Below, piece by piece: positions 6,264 to 13,471 of a stretch of DNA of 16,243 nucleotides. The stretch's first letter is position 1. Each line of letters opens with the position of its first letter. The stretch spans positions 1 to 16,243 of the forward strand of contig JBDHRG010000083.1 in NCBI GenBank assembly GCA_039807445.1, given 5' to 3'. This stretch comes from JBDHRG01 sp039807445. GTDB taxonomy: Bacteria > Pseudomonadota > Gammaproteobacteria > Competibacterales > Competibacteraceae. A model generated the notes under the pieces. It did not search any database. It was not told where the DNA came from and was given only the letters and a program-made list of their open reading frames with translations. The translations under genes were made by a program, and so were the position numbers.

Positions 6264-6926
6264 TCAGGGCTCGCGCGGGACGGTGTAGCCGACGCCGCGC
6301 ACGGTACGCACCAGCTCGGCGCCGAGCTTGCGGCGCAGGTAGTGCACATGGACCTCGATCGCGTTGCTCTCGACCTCGCCGTCCCAGCCGTACAGCGTCT
6401 CCTCCAGACGCTCGCGCGACAGCACGCGCCCGCGGTTCTCGAGCAGCGCGTGCAGCAACGCGAACTCGCGCGGGGCGAGTTCGACCGGCGTGCCGGCGAG
6501 GCTGACGGTGTGCGCGGCCGGGTCGAGCGCAAGCGCCCCGTGGACGAGCTGCGGCGAGGCGCGCCCGTGGCGGCGGCGCGATAGCGCGCGCAGCCGCGCG
6601 CCCAGCTCGTCGGGGTCGAAGGGCTTGACCAGGTAGTCGTCGGCGCCGCTGTCGAGCCCGGCGACGCGGTCGCCGACGGTGTCGCGCGCGGTCAGCACCA
6701 GCACCGGCAGATCGTCGCCGCGTGCGCGTAGCGCGCGCAGCACCTCGAGCCCCGACTTGCGCGGCAGGCCGAGGTCGAGCACCGCGAGCTCGAACTCGGC
6801 GTCGCGCAGCGCCCGATCGGCAGCATCGCCGTCCTGCACCCAGTCGACGGTGTAGCCCTCGAGCCGCAGCCCGGTACGGATGCCGTCACCGAGCAGCACG
6901 TCGTCCTCGACCAGCAGCAGCCTCAT
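6264..6926 (-). CDS. OmpR-family response regulator (QseB/PmrA/TctD-like)
   Basis: 220 aa. The receiver domain (1-115) has the acidic pair E7-D8-D9, phosphoacceptor Asp51 in VLDLGLP, Thr79 in LTARD and Lys101 in VKPFDP. The winged-helix DNA-binding domain (about 125-220) contains PREFALLHALLENRGRVLSRERL and ends RTVRGVGYTVPRE. The ATG at 6926 is chosen because GGGAGGG sits 7 nt upstream and the motif MRLLLVEDD begins the family. The gene should activate or repress promoters through TTAAG-type direct repeats; one lies upstream of its own start (6988-7004) and one upstream of the C1 peptidase. Its kinase gene appears deleted, so phosphorylation must come from another kinase or small phosphodonors. 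Confidence 0.93.
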   Translation of the reverse strand: MRLLLVEDDVLLGDGIRTGLRLEGYTVDWVQDGDAADRALRDAEFELAVLDLGLPRKSGLEVLRALRARGDDLPVLVLTARDTVGDRVAGLDSGADDYLVKPFDPDELGARLRALSRRRHGRASPQLVHGALALDPAAHTVSLAGTPVELAPREFALLHALLENRGRVLSRERLEETLYGWDGEVESNAIEVHVHYLRRKLGAELVRTVRGVGYTVPREP

Positions 6927-6987
6927 GCCGATCCCTCCCGCGCAGCCACGGCGCACGCTCGACGACCTCCAGTGTCATCCGTCGAAG

Positions 6988-7004
6988 TTTAAGGCGTCAT
7001 TAAG
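6988..7004. promoter_or_regulatory. PmrA/QseB-like box upstream of the response regulator
   Basis: On the minus strand the site reads CTTAAT-GACGC-CTTAAA, matching YTTAAK-N5-YTTAAK except at the last base. On the + strand the repeat is longer: TTTAAGGCG and ATTAAGGCG at an 11-bp period. It lies 62-78 nt upstream of the regulator ATG, a usual place for autoregulation. Confidence 0.6.
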
Positions 7005-7107
7005 GCGGGGCGCTCCCAGCGGCGAACGCGCGGCGCTTGCGGATCGCGGCAGCCTTGCCTACACCGAGGAAGCCGATCACCAGGGTGGCGGGGCTTTTCG
7101 CAGACAT
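7000..7107 (-). CDS. Possible 35-aa micro-ORF (P-loop-like or PEP-CTERM-like)
   Basis: The short frame reads MSAKSPATLVIGFLGVGK, then AAAIRKRRAFAAGSAPP. Two readings are possible. One is the start of a CobW-like GTPase whose P-loop (GFLGVGK followed by Thr) has decayed. The other is a small peptide with a PEP-CTERM-like layout (PAT, hydrophobic stretch, RKRR). No strong ribosome binding site is seen, and the stop overlaps the response-regulator box. It may not be a gene. Confidence 0.22.
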   Translation of the reverse strand: MSAKSPATLVIGFLGVGKAAAIRKRRAFAAGSAPP

Positions 7108-7172
7108 CGCTGCACGAACGCCTCGCCGCCATCGTCGCGGTTTCGTCGCGGCGTTCTCCAGGGGAGTTCACG

Positions 7173-8030
7173 ATGCACCAGATCACGCGGCGGCTCGCCG
7201 CAGTCCTGCTCGCCTGCGCCCCGGCGGCGCACGCCGCCTGTCCGCTCGACGCCGAGGTCGACGCGCTGCTCGAAGCCTGGCGCACCCACGCGCCGGCCGA
7301 GGGCTACGGCGACGAGCTGAGCCCCGACGACGCGCGCTGCGCACAGGACAAGCTGGTGGCGCGGCTGCGGCCGCTGCTCGGCGAGTCGGTCGGCTACAAG
7401 GTGGGGCTGTCGAACCCGGCGGTGCAGAGACAGTTCAGCGCCGAGGCGCCGGTGTACGGCGTGCTACTGAAAGACATGCTCTTGCCCGCGGGCGCCAAGG
7501 TGCCGGCGGCCTTCGGCGCGCGGCCGCTGTTCGAAGCCGACCTGCTGGTGCGGATCGGCGAGCTCGCGATCAATACGGCGAGCACCCCGCTCGAGGCGGC
7601 GGCGGCGATCGATGCGCTGATTCCCTTCATCGAGCTGCCCGACCTGGTCGTCAGCCCGGGCACCAAGCTCGACGCCAACCAGATCACCGCGATCAACGTC
7701 GGCGCGCGCCTCGGCGTGACCGGCAAGCCCATCCCGATGCGCGCCGACCCCGCCTTCGTCGATGCGCTGGCGGCGATGCGCGTGGTGCTCGAAGACGACT
7801 CGGGCGAGATCAGCCGCGCCGAGGGCCGCGTGGTGCTCGACCACCCGCTGAACGCGGTGCTGTGGCTGGCGCGCGAGCTCGGCCGCCGCGGCGAGCGCCT
7901 CGAGCCGGGGCAGCTGGTGAGCCTGGGTTCGTTCTCGAAGCTGTTCCCGGCCAAGCCGGGGCCGGTGAAGCTGCGCTACGAGGGGCTGCCGGGGGTCGGC
8001 ACACCGGAGGTGGGGCTGGTGCTCGAGTAA
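7173..8030 (+). CDS. Exported 2-keto-4-pentenoate hydratase-like protein (MhpD/FAH superfamily)
   Basis: 285 aa. A Sec signal peptide occupies residues 1-21 (MHQITRRLAAVLLACAPAAHA). The rest follows MhpD-type hydratases: SVGYKVGLSN (72-81), PVYGVLLKDMLL, a metal-site region LFEADLLVRIG with E121 and D123, FIELPD with E154, and ending in GSFSKLFPAKPG. The family adds water to 2-hydroxypenta-2,4-dienoate in meta-cleavage pathways in the cytoplasm, so an exported member without neighbouring catabolic genes is odd. It may act on another 2-keto acid or enol compound in the periplasm. AGGGGAG upstream of the ATG at 7173 supports the start. Catalytic competence is plausible but unproven. Confidence 0.8.
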   Translation: MHQITRRLAAVLLACAPAAHAACPLDAEVDALLEAWRTHAPAEGYGDELSPDDARCAQDKLVARLRPLLGESVGYKVGLSNPAVQRQFSAEAPVYGVLLKDMLLPAGAKVPAAFGARPLFEADLLVRIGELAINTASTPLEAAAAIDALIPFIELPDLVVSPGTKLDANQITAINVGARLGVTGKPIPMRADPAFVDALAAMRVVLEDDSGEISRAEGRVVLDHPLNAVLWLARELGRRGERLEPGQLVSLGSFSKLFPAKPGPVKLRYEGLPGVGTPEVGLVLE

Positions 8031-8060
8031 TACGGATCACGACAAGTTTCGTGCGTATTG

Positions 8061-8156
8061 CGGCGGAGCGAGGGGGATGTCGCTGCGCTCTTTCCCGGAC
8101 TCGCCCCTGCGCCCGCGGCGCAAGTGTCGCTCCGCAACATCCCCCTCGCTCCGCCG
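8061..8156. repeat. Inverted-repeat element, copy 2 (short form)
   Basis: The ends are perfect 20-bp inverted repeats: 8061-8080 and 8137-8156, sequence CGGCGGAGCGAGGGGGATGT and its complement. The interior keeps GTCGCTGCGCTC on the left and CTGCGCCCGCGGCGCA plus GCTCCGC on the right, all of which align with copy 1 at 3419-3600. Copy 2 lacks about 40 bp of the copy 1 interior, including its inner hairpin. It lies 30 bp after the hydratase stop and could fold into a long hairpin when transcribed from either side. Confidence 0.75.
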
Positions 8157-8213
8157 TTCGGGCGTCCAGCAAAACGGCGATATTTCTTGGGACCCGTATA
8201 AAGCGTGCTGCGT

Positions 8214-8239
8214 GGGAGCGTCGCACTCGGCACGCTCCC
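8214..8239 (-). terminator. Hairpin right after the CorC-like gene
   Basis: GGGAGCGT (8214-8221) pairs with ACGCTCCC (8232-8239) across 10 nt, beginning just after the stop of the minus-strand CorC-like gene. A T-rich patch (CTTTAT) follows on the minus strand only after about 10 nt, so termination strength is uncertain. Confidence 0.4.
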
Positions 8240-8240
8240 C

Positions 8241-9533
8241 TCACTCCGCCGGCCTTCGCGCGACCAGCACCTTGTCGATGCGCCGGCCGTCCATGTCGAC
8301 CACCTCGAAGCGCCAGCCGCCCCAGTCGGCGTGCTCGCCGGCGCACGGCAGGTGGCCCATGCGGTCGAGCACCAGTCCGGCGAGGGTGTTGAACTCGCCC
8401 TCGTCGGGCAAGCTCTTCAGGCCGAGCAGTTCGGAGACTTCGTCGATCGGCGTGCCGCCGTCGATCAGCCACGAGCCGTCGTCGCGCTGCACGATCGCCG
8501 GCTCGGGCTCGGCGCCGGTCTCGGCGAGCTCGCCGACGATGCTGGCGAGGATGTCGACGGCAGTCACCAGCCCGCGCAGGCTGCCGTACTCGTCGACCAC
8601 CAGCGCCATCGGCACCGGCGAGCGCTTGAGCTCCTCGAGCACCACCAGCGCGCTGGCACCGTCGTGCACCACCGGCACTTCGCGCACCGCCCGGGTGATG
8701 TCGAGCGGCTGGCCTTCGAGCGCGGCATCGAGCAGATCCTTGGCCTGGACGATGCCGATGAACTCGTCGGGGTCGCCCCTGCACACCGGCAGGCGCGAAT
8801 AGCTGGCTTCGCGCAACTGCTGGCGCAGCGCCGCCGCGTCGTCCTCGAGGTCGAGCCAGACGATGTCGGGGCGCGGCGTCATCAGCGCGCTGACCGGGCG
8901 GTCGGCGAGGCGCATCACCCCCACCAGCATCGCCTGTTCGGCCTGGCCGACCACGCCGGCGTGCGTCGCCTCGGCGATCAGCATGCGGATCTCCTCGTCG
9001 CTGACGCGACGCTCGTCTTCGACCTGCTTGCCGCACAGCCTCAGGCCGAGTTTGGCCGAGGCGTCGAGCAGCACCACCAGCGGCGTGGCGATCAGCGCCA
9101 ACGCGCGCATCGGTCGCGCCACCCGCACCGCGATCCGCTCGGGGTCGCGCAGCGCGAGCTGCTTGGGCACCAGCTCGCCGACGATCAGCGACAGGTAGGT
9201 GATCGCGGCGACCACCAGCCCGAAGGCCAGCGTCTGCGCGAACGGGGCGAGCAGCGGGATGGCGACGAGGGCTTCGGTGAGCGCGACCGAGAGCGTGGCG
9301 CCGCCGTAGGCGCCGGCGAAGATGCCGATCAGCGTGATGCCGATCTGCACCGCCGACAGGAAACGCCCCGGCGCCGCTGCCAGCCGCAGCGCCACTTCCG
9401 CCCCGCGGCTGCCCTCCTCGGCCAGCGCCTTCAGCTTCGCCGGCCGCGCCGAGACGATCGCCAGCTCCGACATCGCGAAGAAACCGTTCAGCACGGTCAA
9501 GCACAGGATGATCAGGGCCTCGCCGGCGATCAC
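8241..9533 (-). CDS. CorC/HlyC-family (UPF0053) membrane protein with CBS domains
   Basis: 430 aa from a GTG at 9533 that has GGGAGG 6-7 nt upstream. Domain order: DUF21/CNNM membrane domain (about 1-185, four helices, with ELAIVSARPAKL and GELVPKQLAL), a CBS pair (about 205-330, with LMTPRPDIVWLD and SYSRLPVCRG), and a C-terminal CorC/HlyC domain (about 345-430, with DGGTPIDEVSELLG and GEFNTLAGLVLD). This family sits in the inner membrane and is implicated in Mg/Co ion efflux or sensing; the old hemolysin label is historical. Longer in-frame starts add about 62 unlike residues and overlap the lon promoter, so they are rejected. Transcribed divergently from lon. Confidence 0.9.
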   Translation of the reverse strand: MIAGEALIILCLTVLNGFFAMSELAIVSARPAKLKALAEEGSRGAEVALRLAAAPGRFLSAVQIGITLIGIFAGAYGGATLSVALTEALVAIPLLAPFAQTLAFGLVVAAITYLSLIVGELVPKQLALRDPERIAVRVARPMRALALIATPLVVLLDASAKLGLRLCGKQVEDERRVSDEEIRMLIAEATHAGVVGQAEQAMLVGVMRLADRPVSALMTPRPDIVWLDLEDDAAALRQQLREASYSRLPVCRGDPDEFIGIVQAKDLLDAALEGQPLDITRAVREVPVVHDGASALVVLEELKRSPVPMALVVDEYGSLRGLVTAVDILASIVGELAETGAEPEPAIVQRDDGSWLIDGGTPIDEVSELLGLKSLPDEGEFNTLAGLVLDRMGHLPCAGEHADWGGWRFEVVDMDGRRIDKVLVARRPAE

Positions 9534-9680
9534 CGTGCACCTCCCGGCGTGCGGCGCCGGCCGAGCGGGAAGCGGGATCGTCGGCTGGGGGATGGGTCGG
9601 TGCCCGAAGGCATGGAGTTCTCGCGCGTGGCAAAACCGACCCCGAACGCTAGCACAACGCGCCTTGCGACCACCAGCACG

Positions 9681-9709
9681 CTTGAACCGGGGCAGGAGCG
9701 GCCCCATCC
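9681..9709 (+). promoter_or_regulatory. Near-consensus sigma-32 heat-shock promoter for lon
   Basis: CTTGAA (9681-9686) and CCCCATCC (9702-9709) are separated by 15 nt, the arrangement of RpoH-dependent promoters (CTTGAA, 13-17 nt, CCCCATnT). Transcription would start near 9716, about 27 nt before the lon ATG. A small hairpin GGGGC-AAT-GCCCC (9712-9724) would lie at the 5' end of the transcript. The elements are seen directly; heat-shock control is inferred and is expected for a Lon-type protease. Confidence 0.72.
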
Positions 9710-9742
9710 AAGGGGGCAATGCCCCGCGAGCCGAGCACGAAC

Positions 9743-12151
9743 ATGAGTGACATCGACAACGACACCATCGACGCCGAGATCGTCGCCGACGAATCCCCGG
9801 CCGCCACCGGCGAACTGGCGGTCGCCGCCGATCTGCTGCCCGCCGGCATCCCGCTGCTGCCGCTGTGGGAGCGGCCGTTCTTCCCGGCGCAGACGCTGCC
9901 GCTGCTGCTGAACGACGACCCCTGGCAGCCGACCATCGAGGCGGCGCTGGAGACGCCCGCGCGCGTGATCGGCCTGGTGCTGGTCAAGCCGGAGAACCCC
10001 GGCGACGCCGCACCCGACGACTTCCACGCCGTCGGCACCGCGGTGCGCATCCACCAGCCGATGCACCAGAACGGCAAGATCCAGTTCATCGCCCAGGGAC
10101 TGAAGCGCTTCCGCATCAAGCACTGGGTCTCGCCGACGCCGCCGTACAAGGCGCAGGTCGAATACCTCGACGACGCCGAGCCCAACACCGACGAGCTGCG
10201 CGCCTACTCGGTGGCGCTGATCAACACCATCAAGGAGCTGCTGCCGCACAACCCGCTGTACGCCGAAGAGCTGAAGTTCTTCCTGAACCGCTTCAACACC
10301 CACGAGCCCTCGCCGCTCGCCGACTTCGCCGCGGCGATGACCACCGCGACCCGCGACGAGCTGCAGGACGTGCTCGCCACCGCGCCGGTGCTCGAGCGGA
10401 TGAAGAAAGTCCTGGTGCTGATGAAGAAGGAGGTCGAGGTCGCCAAACTGCAGAGCCAGATCCGCGAGCAGGTCGAGGAGAAGATCAGCAGACAGCAGCA
10501 CGAGTTCTTCCTGCGCGAGCAACTGAAGGCGATTCAGAAGGAACTCGGTATCTCCAAGGACGACCGCACCGCCGAGACCGAGCGCTTCCGCGCCCGGCTC
10601 GAGGGTAAGGTCCTGCCGGACAAGGCGCGCAGCCGCATCGAAGAGGAATTCGACAAGCTCTCGGTGCTCGAGTCGGGATCGCCCGAGTACGCGGTCACGC
10701 GCAACTACCTCGACGTGATCACCGACCTGCCCTGGGGCGTGCACTCGAGCGACCAGCTCGACCTGGCGCACGCGCGCGCGATCCTCGACCGCGACCATGA
10801 CGGCCTGGCCGACGTCAAGGACCGCATCCTCGAGTTCCTCGCCGTCGGCGCGCTGAAGGGCTCGGTCGGCGGCTCGATCGTGCTGCTGGTCGGCCCGCCC
10901 GGCGTCGGCAAGACCTCGATCGGGCGCTCGATCGCCGAGGCGCTGGGGCGCAAGTTCTACCGGCTGTCGGTCGGCGGCATGCAGGACGAAGCCGAGATCA
11001 AGGGCCACCGCCGCACCTACATCGGCAGCATGCCGGGCAAGTTCGTGCAGGCGATCCGCGAGGTCGGCACCGCCAACCCGGTGATCATGCTCGACGAGAT
11101 CGACAAGATCGGCGCCAGCTACCGCGGCGACCCGGCCTCGGCGCTGCTCGAAGTGCTCGACCCGGCGCAGAACGTCGACTTCCTCGACCACTACCTCGAC
11201 GTGCGCTTCGACCTGTCGAAGGTGCTGTTCGTCTGCACCGCCAACCAGCTCGACACCATCCCGGCGCCGCTGCTCGACCGCATGGAGGTGATCCGTCTGT
11301 CGGGCTACATCGCCGCCGAAAAGCTCGCGATCGCCAGGCACCACCTGTGGCCACGGCTGCTCGAGCGCTCGGGCGTGGCGAAGCAGCAGCTCAGGGTCAG
11401 CGACGCGGCGATCGAGAAGATCATCGAGGGCTACGCCCGCGAGGCCGGCGTGCGCAACCTCGAGAAGCAGCTCGAGCGCATCGTGCGCAAGGCCGCGGTG
11501 AAGATCGTCAACGGCGAACAGGGCCCGATCAAGGTCGGTGCCAAGAAGCTCGACGACTGGCTGGGCAAGCCGGTGTTCGCGCGCGACGCGGCGATCCGCG
11601 GCACCGGCGTCGTCACCGGCCTGGCGTGGACCGCGCTCGGCGGCGCGACGCTGCCGGTGGAGGCGACGCGCGTGCACGGCAAGGGCCGCGGCTTCAAGCT
11701 GACCGGACGCCTGGGCGAAGTGATGCAGGAATCGGCGGCGATCGCGTATTCGTACCTGACCGCGCACGCCGTCGAGCTCGGCGTGCCCGAAGGCTTCTTC
11801 GACGACGCCTTCGTCCACCTGCACGTGCCCGAGGGCGCCACGCCCAAGGACGGCCCCTCGGCCGGCGTGACGATGGCCTCGGCCTTGCTATCGCTCGCGC
11901 GCCACCAGCCGCCGCGCAGGCTGGCGATGACCGGCGAGCTGACGCTGACCGGGCACGTGCTCGCGGTCGGCGGCATCCGCGAGAAGGTGATCGCCGCGCG
12001 CCGCCTCGGCCTCAGCGAGCTGATCCTGCCCGACGCCAACCGCGGCGACTTCGACGAGCTGCCCGAGCACATCCGCGAAGGCTTCACCGTCCACTTCGTC
12101 AGCCGCTTCCGCGACGTCGCGGCACATCTGTTCGCCGACAAGGCGGCATGA
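9743..12151 (+). CDS. lon: ATP-dependent Lon-family protease, AsrA-type paralog
   Basis: 802 aa. The Lon N-domain (about 37-230) has PLLPLWERPFFPAQTLPLLL rather than the canonical Lon opening. The text from there on closely resembles, from memory, the second Lon of Pseudomonas (AsrA, PA0779). The AAA+ module has Walker A GPPGVGKT (384-391), Walker B VIMLDEIDK, and the hallmark GGMQDEAEIKGHRRTYIG. The protease domain has Ser706 in PKDGPSAG and Lys748 in GGIREKV, the Ser-Lys dyad. It degrades misfolded or regulatory proteins in the cytoplasm. The acidic N-terminal extension (1-36) fits the paralog. The start is chosen where the frame meets a weak GAG-type ribosome site after the sigma-32 promoter. 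Confidence 0.93.
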   Translation: MSDIDNDTIDAEIVADESPAATGELAVAADLLPAGIPLLPLWERPFFPAQTLPLLLNDDPWQPTIEAALETPARVIGLVLVKPENPGDAAPDDFHAVGTAVRIHQPMHQNGKIQFIAQGLKRFRIKHWVSPTPPYKAQVEYLDDAEPNTDELRAYSVALINTIKELLPHNPLYAEELKFFLNRFNTHEPSPLADFAAAMTTATRDELQDVLATAPVLERMKKVLVLMKKEVEVAKLQSQIREQVEEKISRQQHEFFLREQLKAIQKELGISKDDRTAETERFRARLEGKVLPDKARSRIEEEFDKLSVLESGSPEYAVTRNYLDVITDLPWGVHSSDQLDLAHARAILDRDHDGLADVKDRILEFLAVGALKGSVGGSIVLLVGPPGVGKTSIGRSIAEALGRKFYRLSVGGMQDEAEIKGHRRTYIGSMPGKFVQAIREVGTANPVIMLDEIDKIGASYRGDPASALLEVLDPAQNVDFLDHYLDVRFDLSKVLFVCTANQLDTIPAPLLDRMEVIRLSGYIAAEKLAIARHHLWPRLLERSGVAKQQLRVSDAAIEKIIEGYAREAGVRNLEKQLERIVRKAAVKIVNGEQGPIKVGAKKLDDWLGKPVFARDAAIRGTGVVTGLAWTALGGATLPVEATRVHGKGRGFKLTGRLGEVMQESAAIAYSYLTAHAVELGVPEGFFDDAFVHLHVPEGATPKDGPSAGVTMASALLSLARHQPPRRLAMTGELTLTGHVLAVGGIREKVIAARRLGLSELILPDANRGDFDELPEHIREGFTVHFVSRFRDVAAHLFADKAA

Positions 12152-12255
12152 GGACAGCAGAGCGACGAGGGGGGCGGCGGGCAACGCGCTACCCGCCCTG
12201 TGGCTTGCACCGAATGCGGTTAGACTGCCGGAACCCCGAGCGACAACAACGACAA

Positions 12256-13005
12256 ATGCCCGCCCCGCTGCGCCCGCTGATCATGCTGCTCGCCGCCCTG
12301 GCTGGCGGTCCTGCCCACGCCGCCTGCGACGACCCGCCGGCGCGGCGCGTCAACTGGTACGGCTGCGCCAAGCCCGGCGCCGAGCTCGCCGGCGCCGAGC
12401 TGCGCGAGGCGGTGCTCGAAGGCGTCGACCTCAAGGGCGCGAAGCTCGCCGGCGCCAACCTCGAGGGCGCCGACCTCGGCCGCGCCAGGCTCGGCGGCGC
12501 CGACCTCAGCGGCGCTAAGCTGGCCCGCGCGCGCCTGGTCGCGAGCGATGCCGCCGCGGCGCGCTTCGACGGCGCGACGATGGCGCAGGCGCGGCTCGAG
12601 CGCATCCAGGCTGCCGGCGCCTCGTTCACCGGCAGCCAGCTGGCCGAGGCGCAGTTCTACCAGGCCGGGCTCCAGGATGCCGACTTCACCGGTGCCGAGC
12701 TCGCCGGCGCCAGGTTCGACCAGGCGCGGCTCGAGCGCGCCAAGCTCGACGGCGCGCGCCTGCCGCGCGCCAGCCTGCAGCGCGCGCGCCTCGAAGGCGC
12801 GAGCCTGCGCGGTGCCGACCTGAGCGGCGCGCGCCTCGACGGCGCCGAGCTCGAAGGCGCCGACCTGCGCGAAACCGACCTCAGCAACGCCAGCCTGGTC
12901 GGCGCGCGCCTCGACGGCGCCCGGCTCGACGGCGCCAAGCTCGGCGGCGCTACCTGGCCCGACCGCCGCCGCTGCCGGCCGGATTCGATCGGCGAGTGCC
13001 GCTGA
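12256..13005 (+). CDS. Exported pentapeptide-repeat protein
   Basis: 249 aa. A Sec signal peptide (1-22, ending GGPAHA) is followed by a short Cys-containing N-part (CDDPPARRVNWYGCAKP). About 40 tandem A(D/N/R/K)LxG-type pentapeptides follow (about 38-235), with a Cys pair at the C-terminus (RRCRPDSIGECR). Such repeats fold into a right-handed square beta-helix. The gyrase-protecting members are cytoplasmic, so an exported one is more likely structural or binding in the periplasm. The four cysteines near the two ends could form capping disulfides. It starts 104 nt after lon with no clear separate promoter. No role is known. Confidence 0.82.
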   Translation: MPAPLRPLIMLLAALAGGPAHAACDDPPARRVNWYGCAKPGAELAGAELREAVLEGVDLKGAKLAGANLEGADLGRARLGGADLSGAKLARARLVASDAAAARFDGATMAQARLERIQAAGASFTGSQLAEAQFYQAGLQDADFTGAELAGARFDQARLERAKLDGARLPRASLQRARLEGASLRGADLSGARLDGAELEGADLRETDLSNASLVGARLDGARLDGAKLGGATWPDRRRCRPDSIGECR

Positions 13006-13072
13006 GCCTTCCACACGAACCGTGATCCGTTACGGCAGCTCGCCGTGGATGCGACAGGCATCGCGCAGTGCA

Positions 13073-13116
13073 TTTCGGCCGCATGATGATGATTCCCGCC
13101 GTCACCACGGCCGAAA
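13073..13116. repeat. 9-bp inverted repeat downstream of the pentapeptide gene
   Basis: TTTCGGCCG (13073-13081) and CGGCCGAAA (13108-13116) are perfect inverted repeats 26 nt apart in the otherwise empty 140-bp stretch before the brn operator. It could be a weak transcript end or a separate binding site. Nothing else is seen there beyond short frames without recognisable content. Confidence 0.3.
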
Positions 13117-13145
13117 GTTCGGGATACATGCATAGCTCCTGCAAG

Positions 13146-13192
13146 AGTGTATGTACGAAAAGCTTGTTCGATCCTTTTTTCGTACATACACT
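13146..13192. promoter_or_regulatory. Perfect 16-bp inverted repeat, candidate BrnA operator/promoter
   Basis: AGTGTATGTACGAAAA (13146-13161) is mirrored exactly by TTTTCGTACATACACT (13177-13192) across 15 nt. The end lies 6 bp before the brnT ATG. BrnA-type antitoxins autorepress their operon, so this is the natural operator. A TTGTTC (13164-13169) and TACACT (13187-13192) pair at 17-bp spacing inside it could be the promoter, which would place the transcript start at or next to the ATG. Confidence 0.65.
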
Positions 13193-13198
13193 GGCGAC

Positions 13199-13471
13199 AT
13201 GATCACTTGGGACGAAGCCAAGCGCCGCGTCAATCTGGCCAAACACTACATCGATCTGGCCGACTGCGAAGTGATCTTCGATGCGCCGATGCTGACCGTC
13301 GAGGATACCCGTGAGGCGTACGGCGAGCAGCGCTTGCAGAGCCTGGGGCTGTTCTACGGAATCGTGGTATTCATGGTGTGGGTGGATCGTCCCGCCGGCC
13401 CGCACCTCGTTTCTGTACGCAAGGCGGTGAAGCATGAAGAACGTCGCTACTGGGAAGCCGTTGGGCACTGA
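13199..13471 (+). CDS. brnT: BrnT-family ribonuclease toxin
   Basis: 90 aa. It shows the BrnT pattern: MITWDEAKRRVNLAKHYIDLAD, FDAPMLTVEDTREAYGE, RLQSLGLFYGIVVFMVWVD, and the ending LVSVRKAVKHEERRYWEA. BrnT adopts a RelE-like fold and cleaves RNA to stop translation until held by BrnA. The ATG at 13199 starts the family motif. An earlier in-frame ATG at 13151 would run through the operator repeat and is rejected. There is no clear Shine-Dalgarno sequence, consistent with a very short or leaderless transcript. The 3' end overlaps brnA by 38 bp, the usual tight coupling of this operon. Confidence 0.88.
   Translation: MITWDEAKRRVNLAKHYIDLADCEVIFDAPMLTVEDTREAYGEQRLQSLGLFYGIVVFMVWVDRPAGPHLVSVRKAVKHEERRYWEAVGH

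Noticed and set aside
8205..9746. Long + strand frame opposite the CorC-like gene
   Set aside because: Antisense shadow; the CorC/HlyC gene on the minus strand has complete domains and a good start.
9530..11824. Long minus-strand open frame of about 764 codons opposite lon
   Set aside because: It lies antisense to a clear Lon protein, and its residue pattern (many Val, Asp, Leu, Gln and His repeats) mirrors Lon codons.
13151..13198. Upstream ATG extending BrnT by 16 residues
   Set aside because: The extension is encoded by the inverted-repeat operator itself and is not part of the BrnT family sequence.
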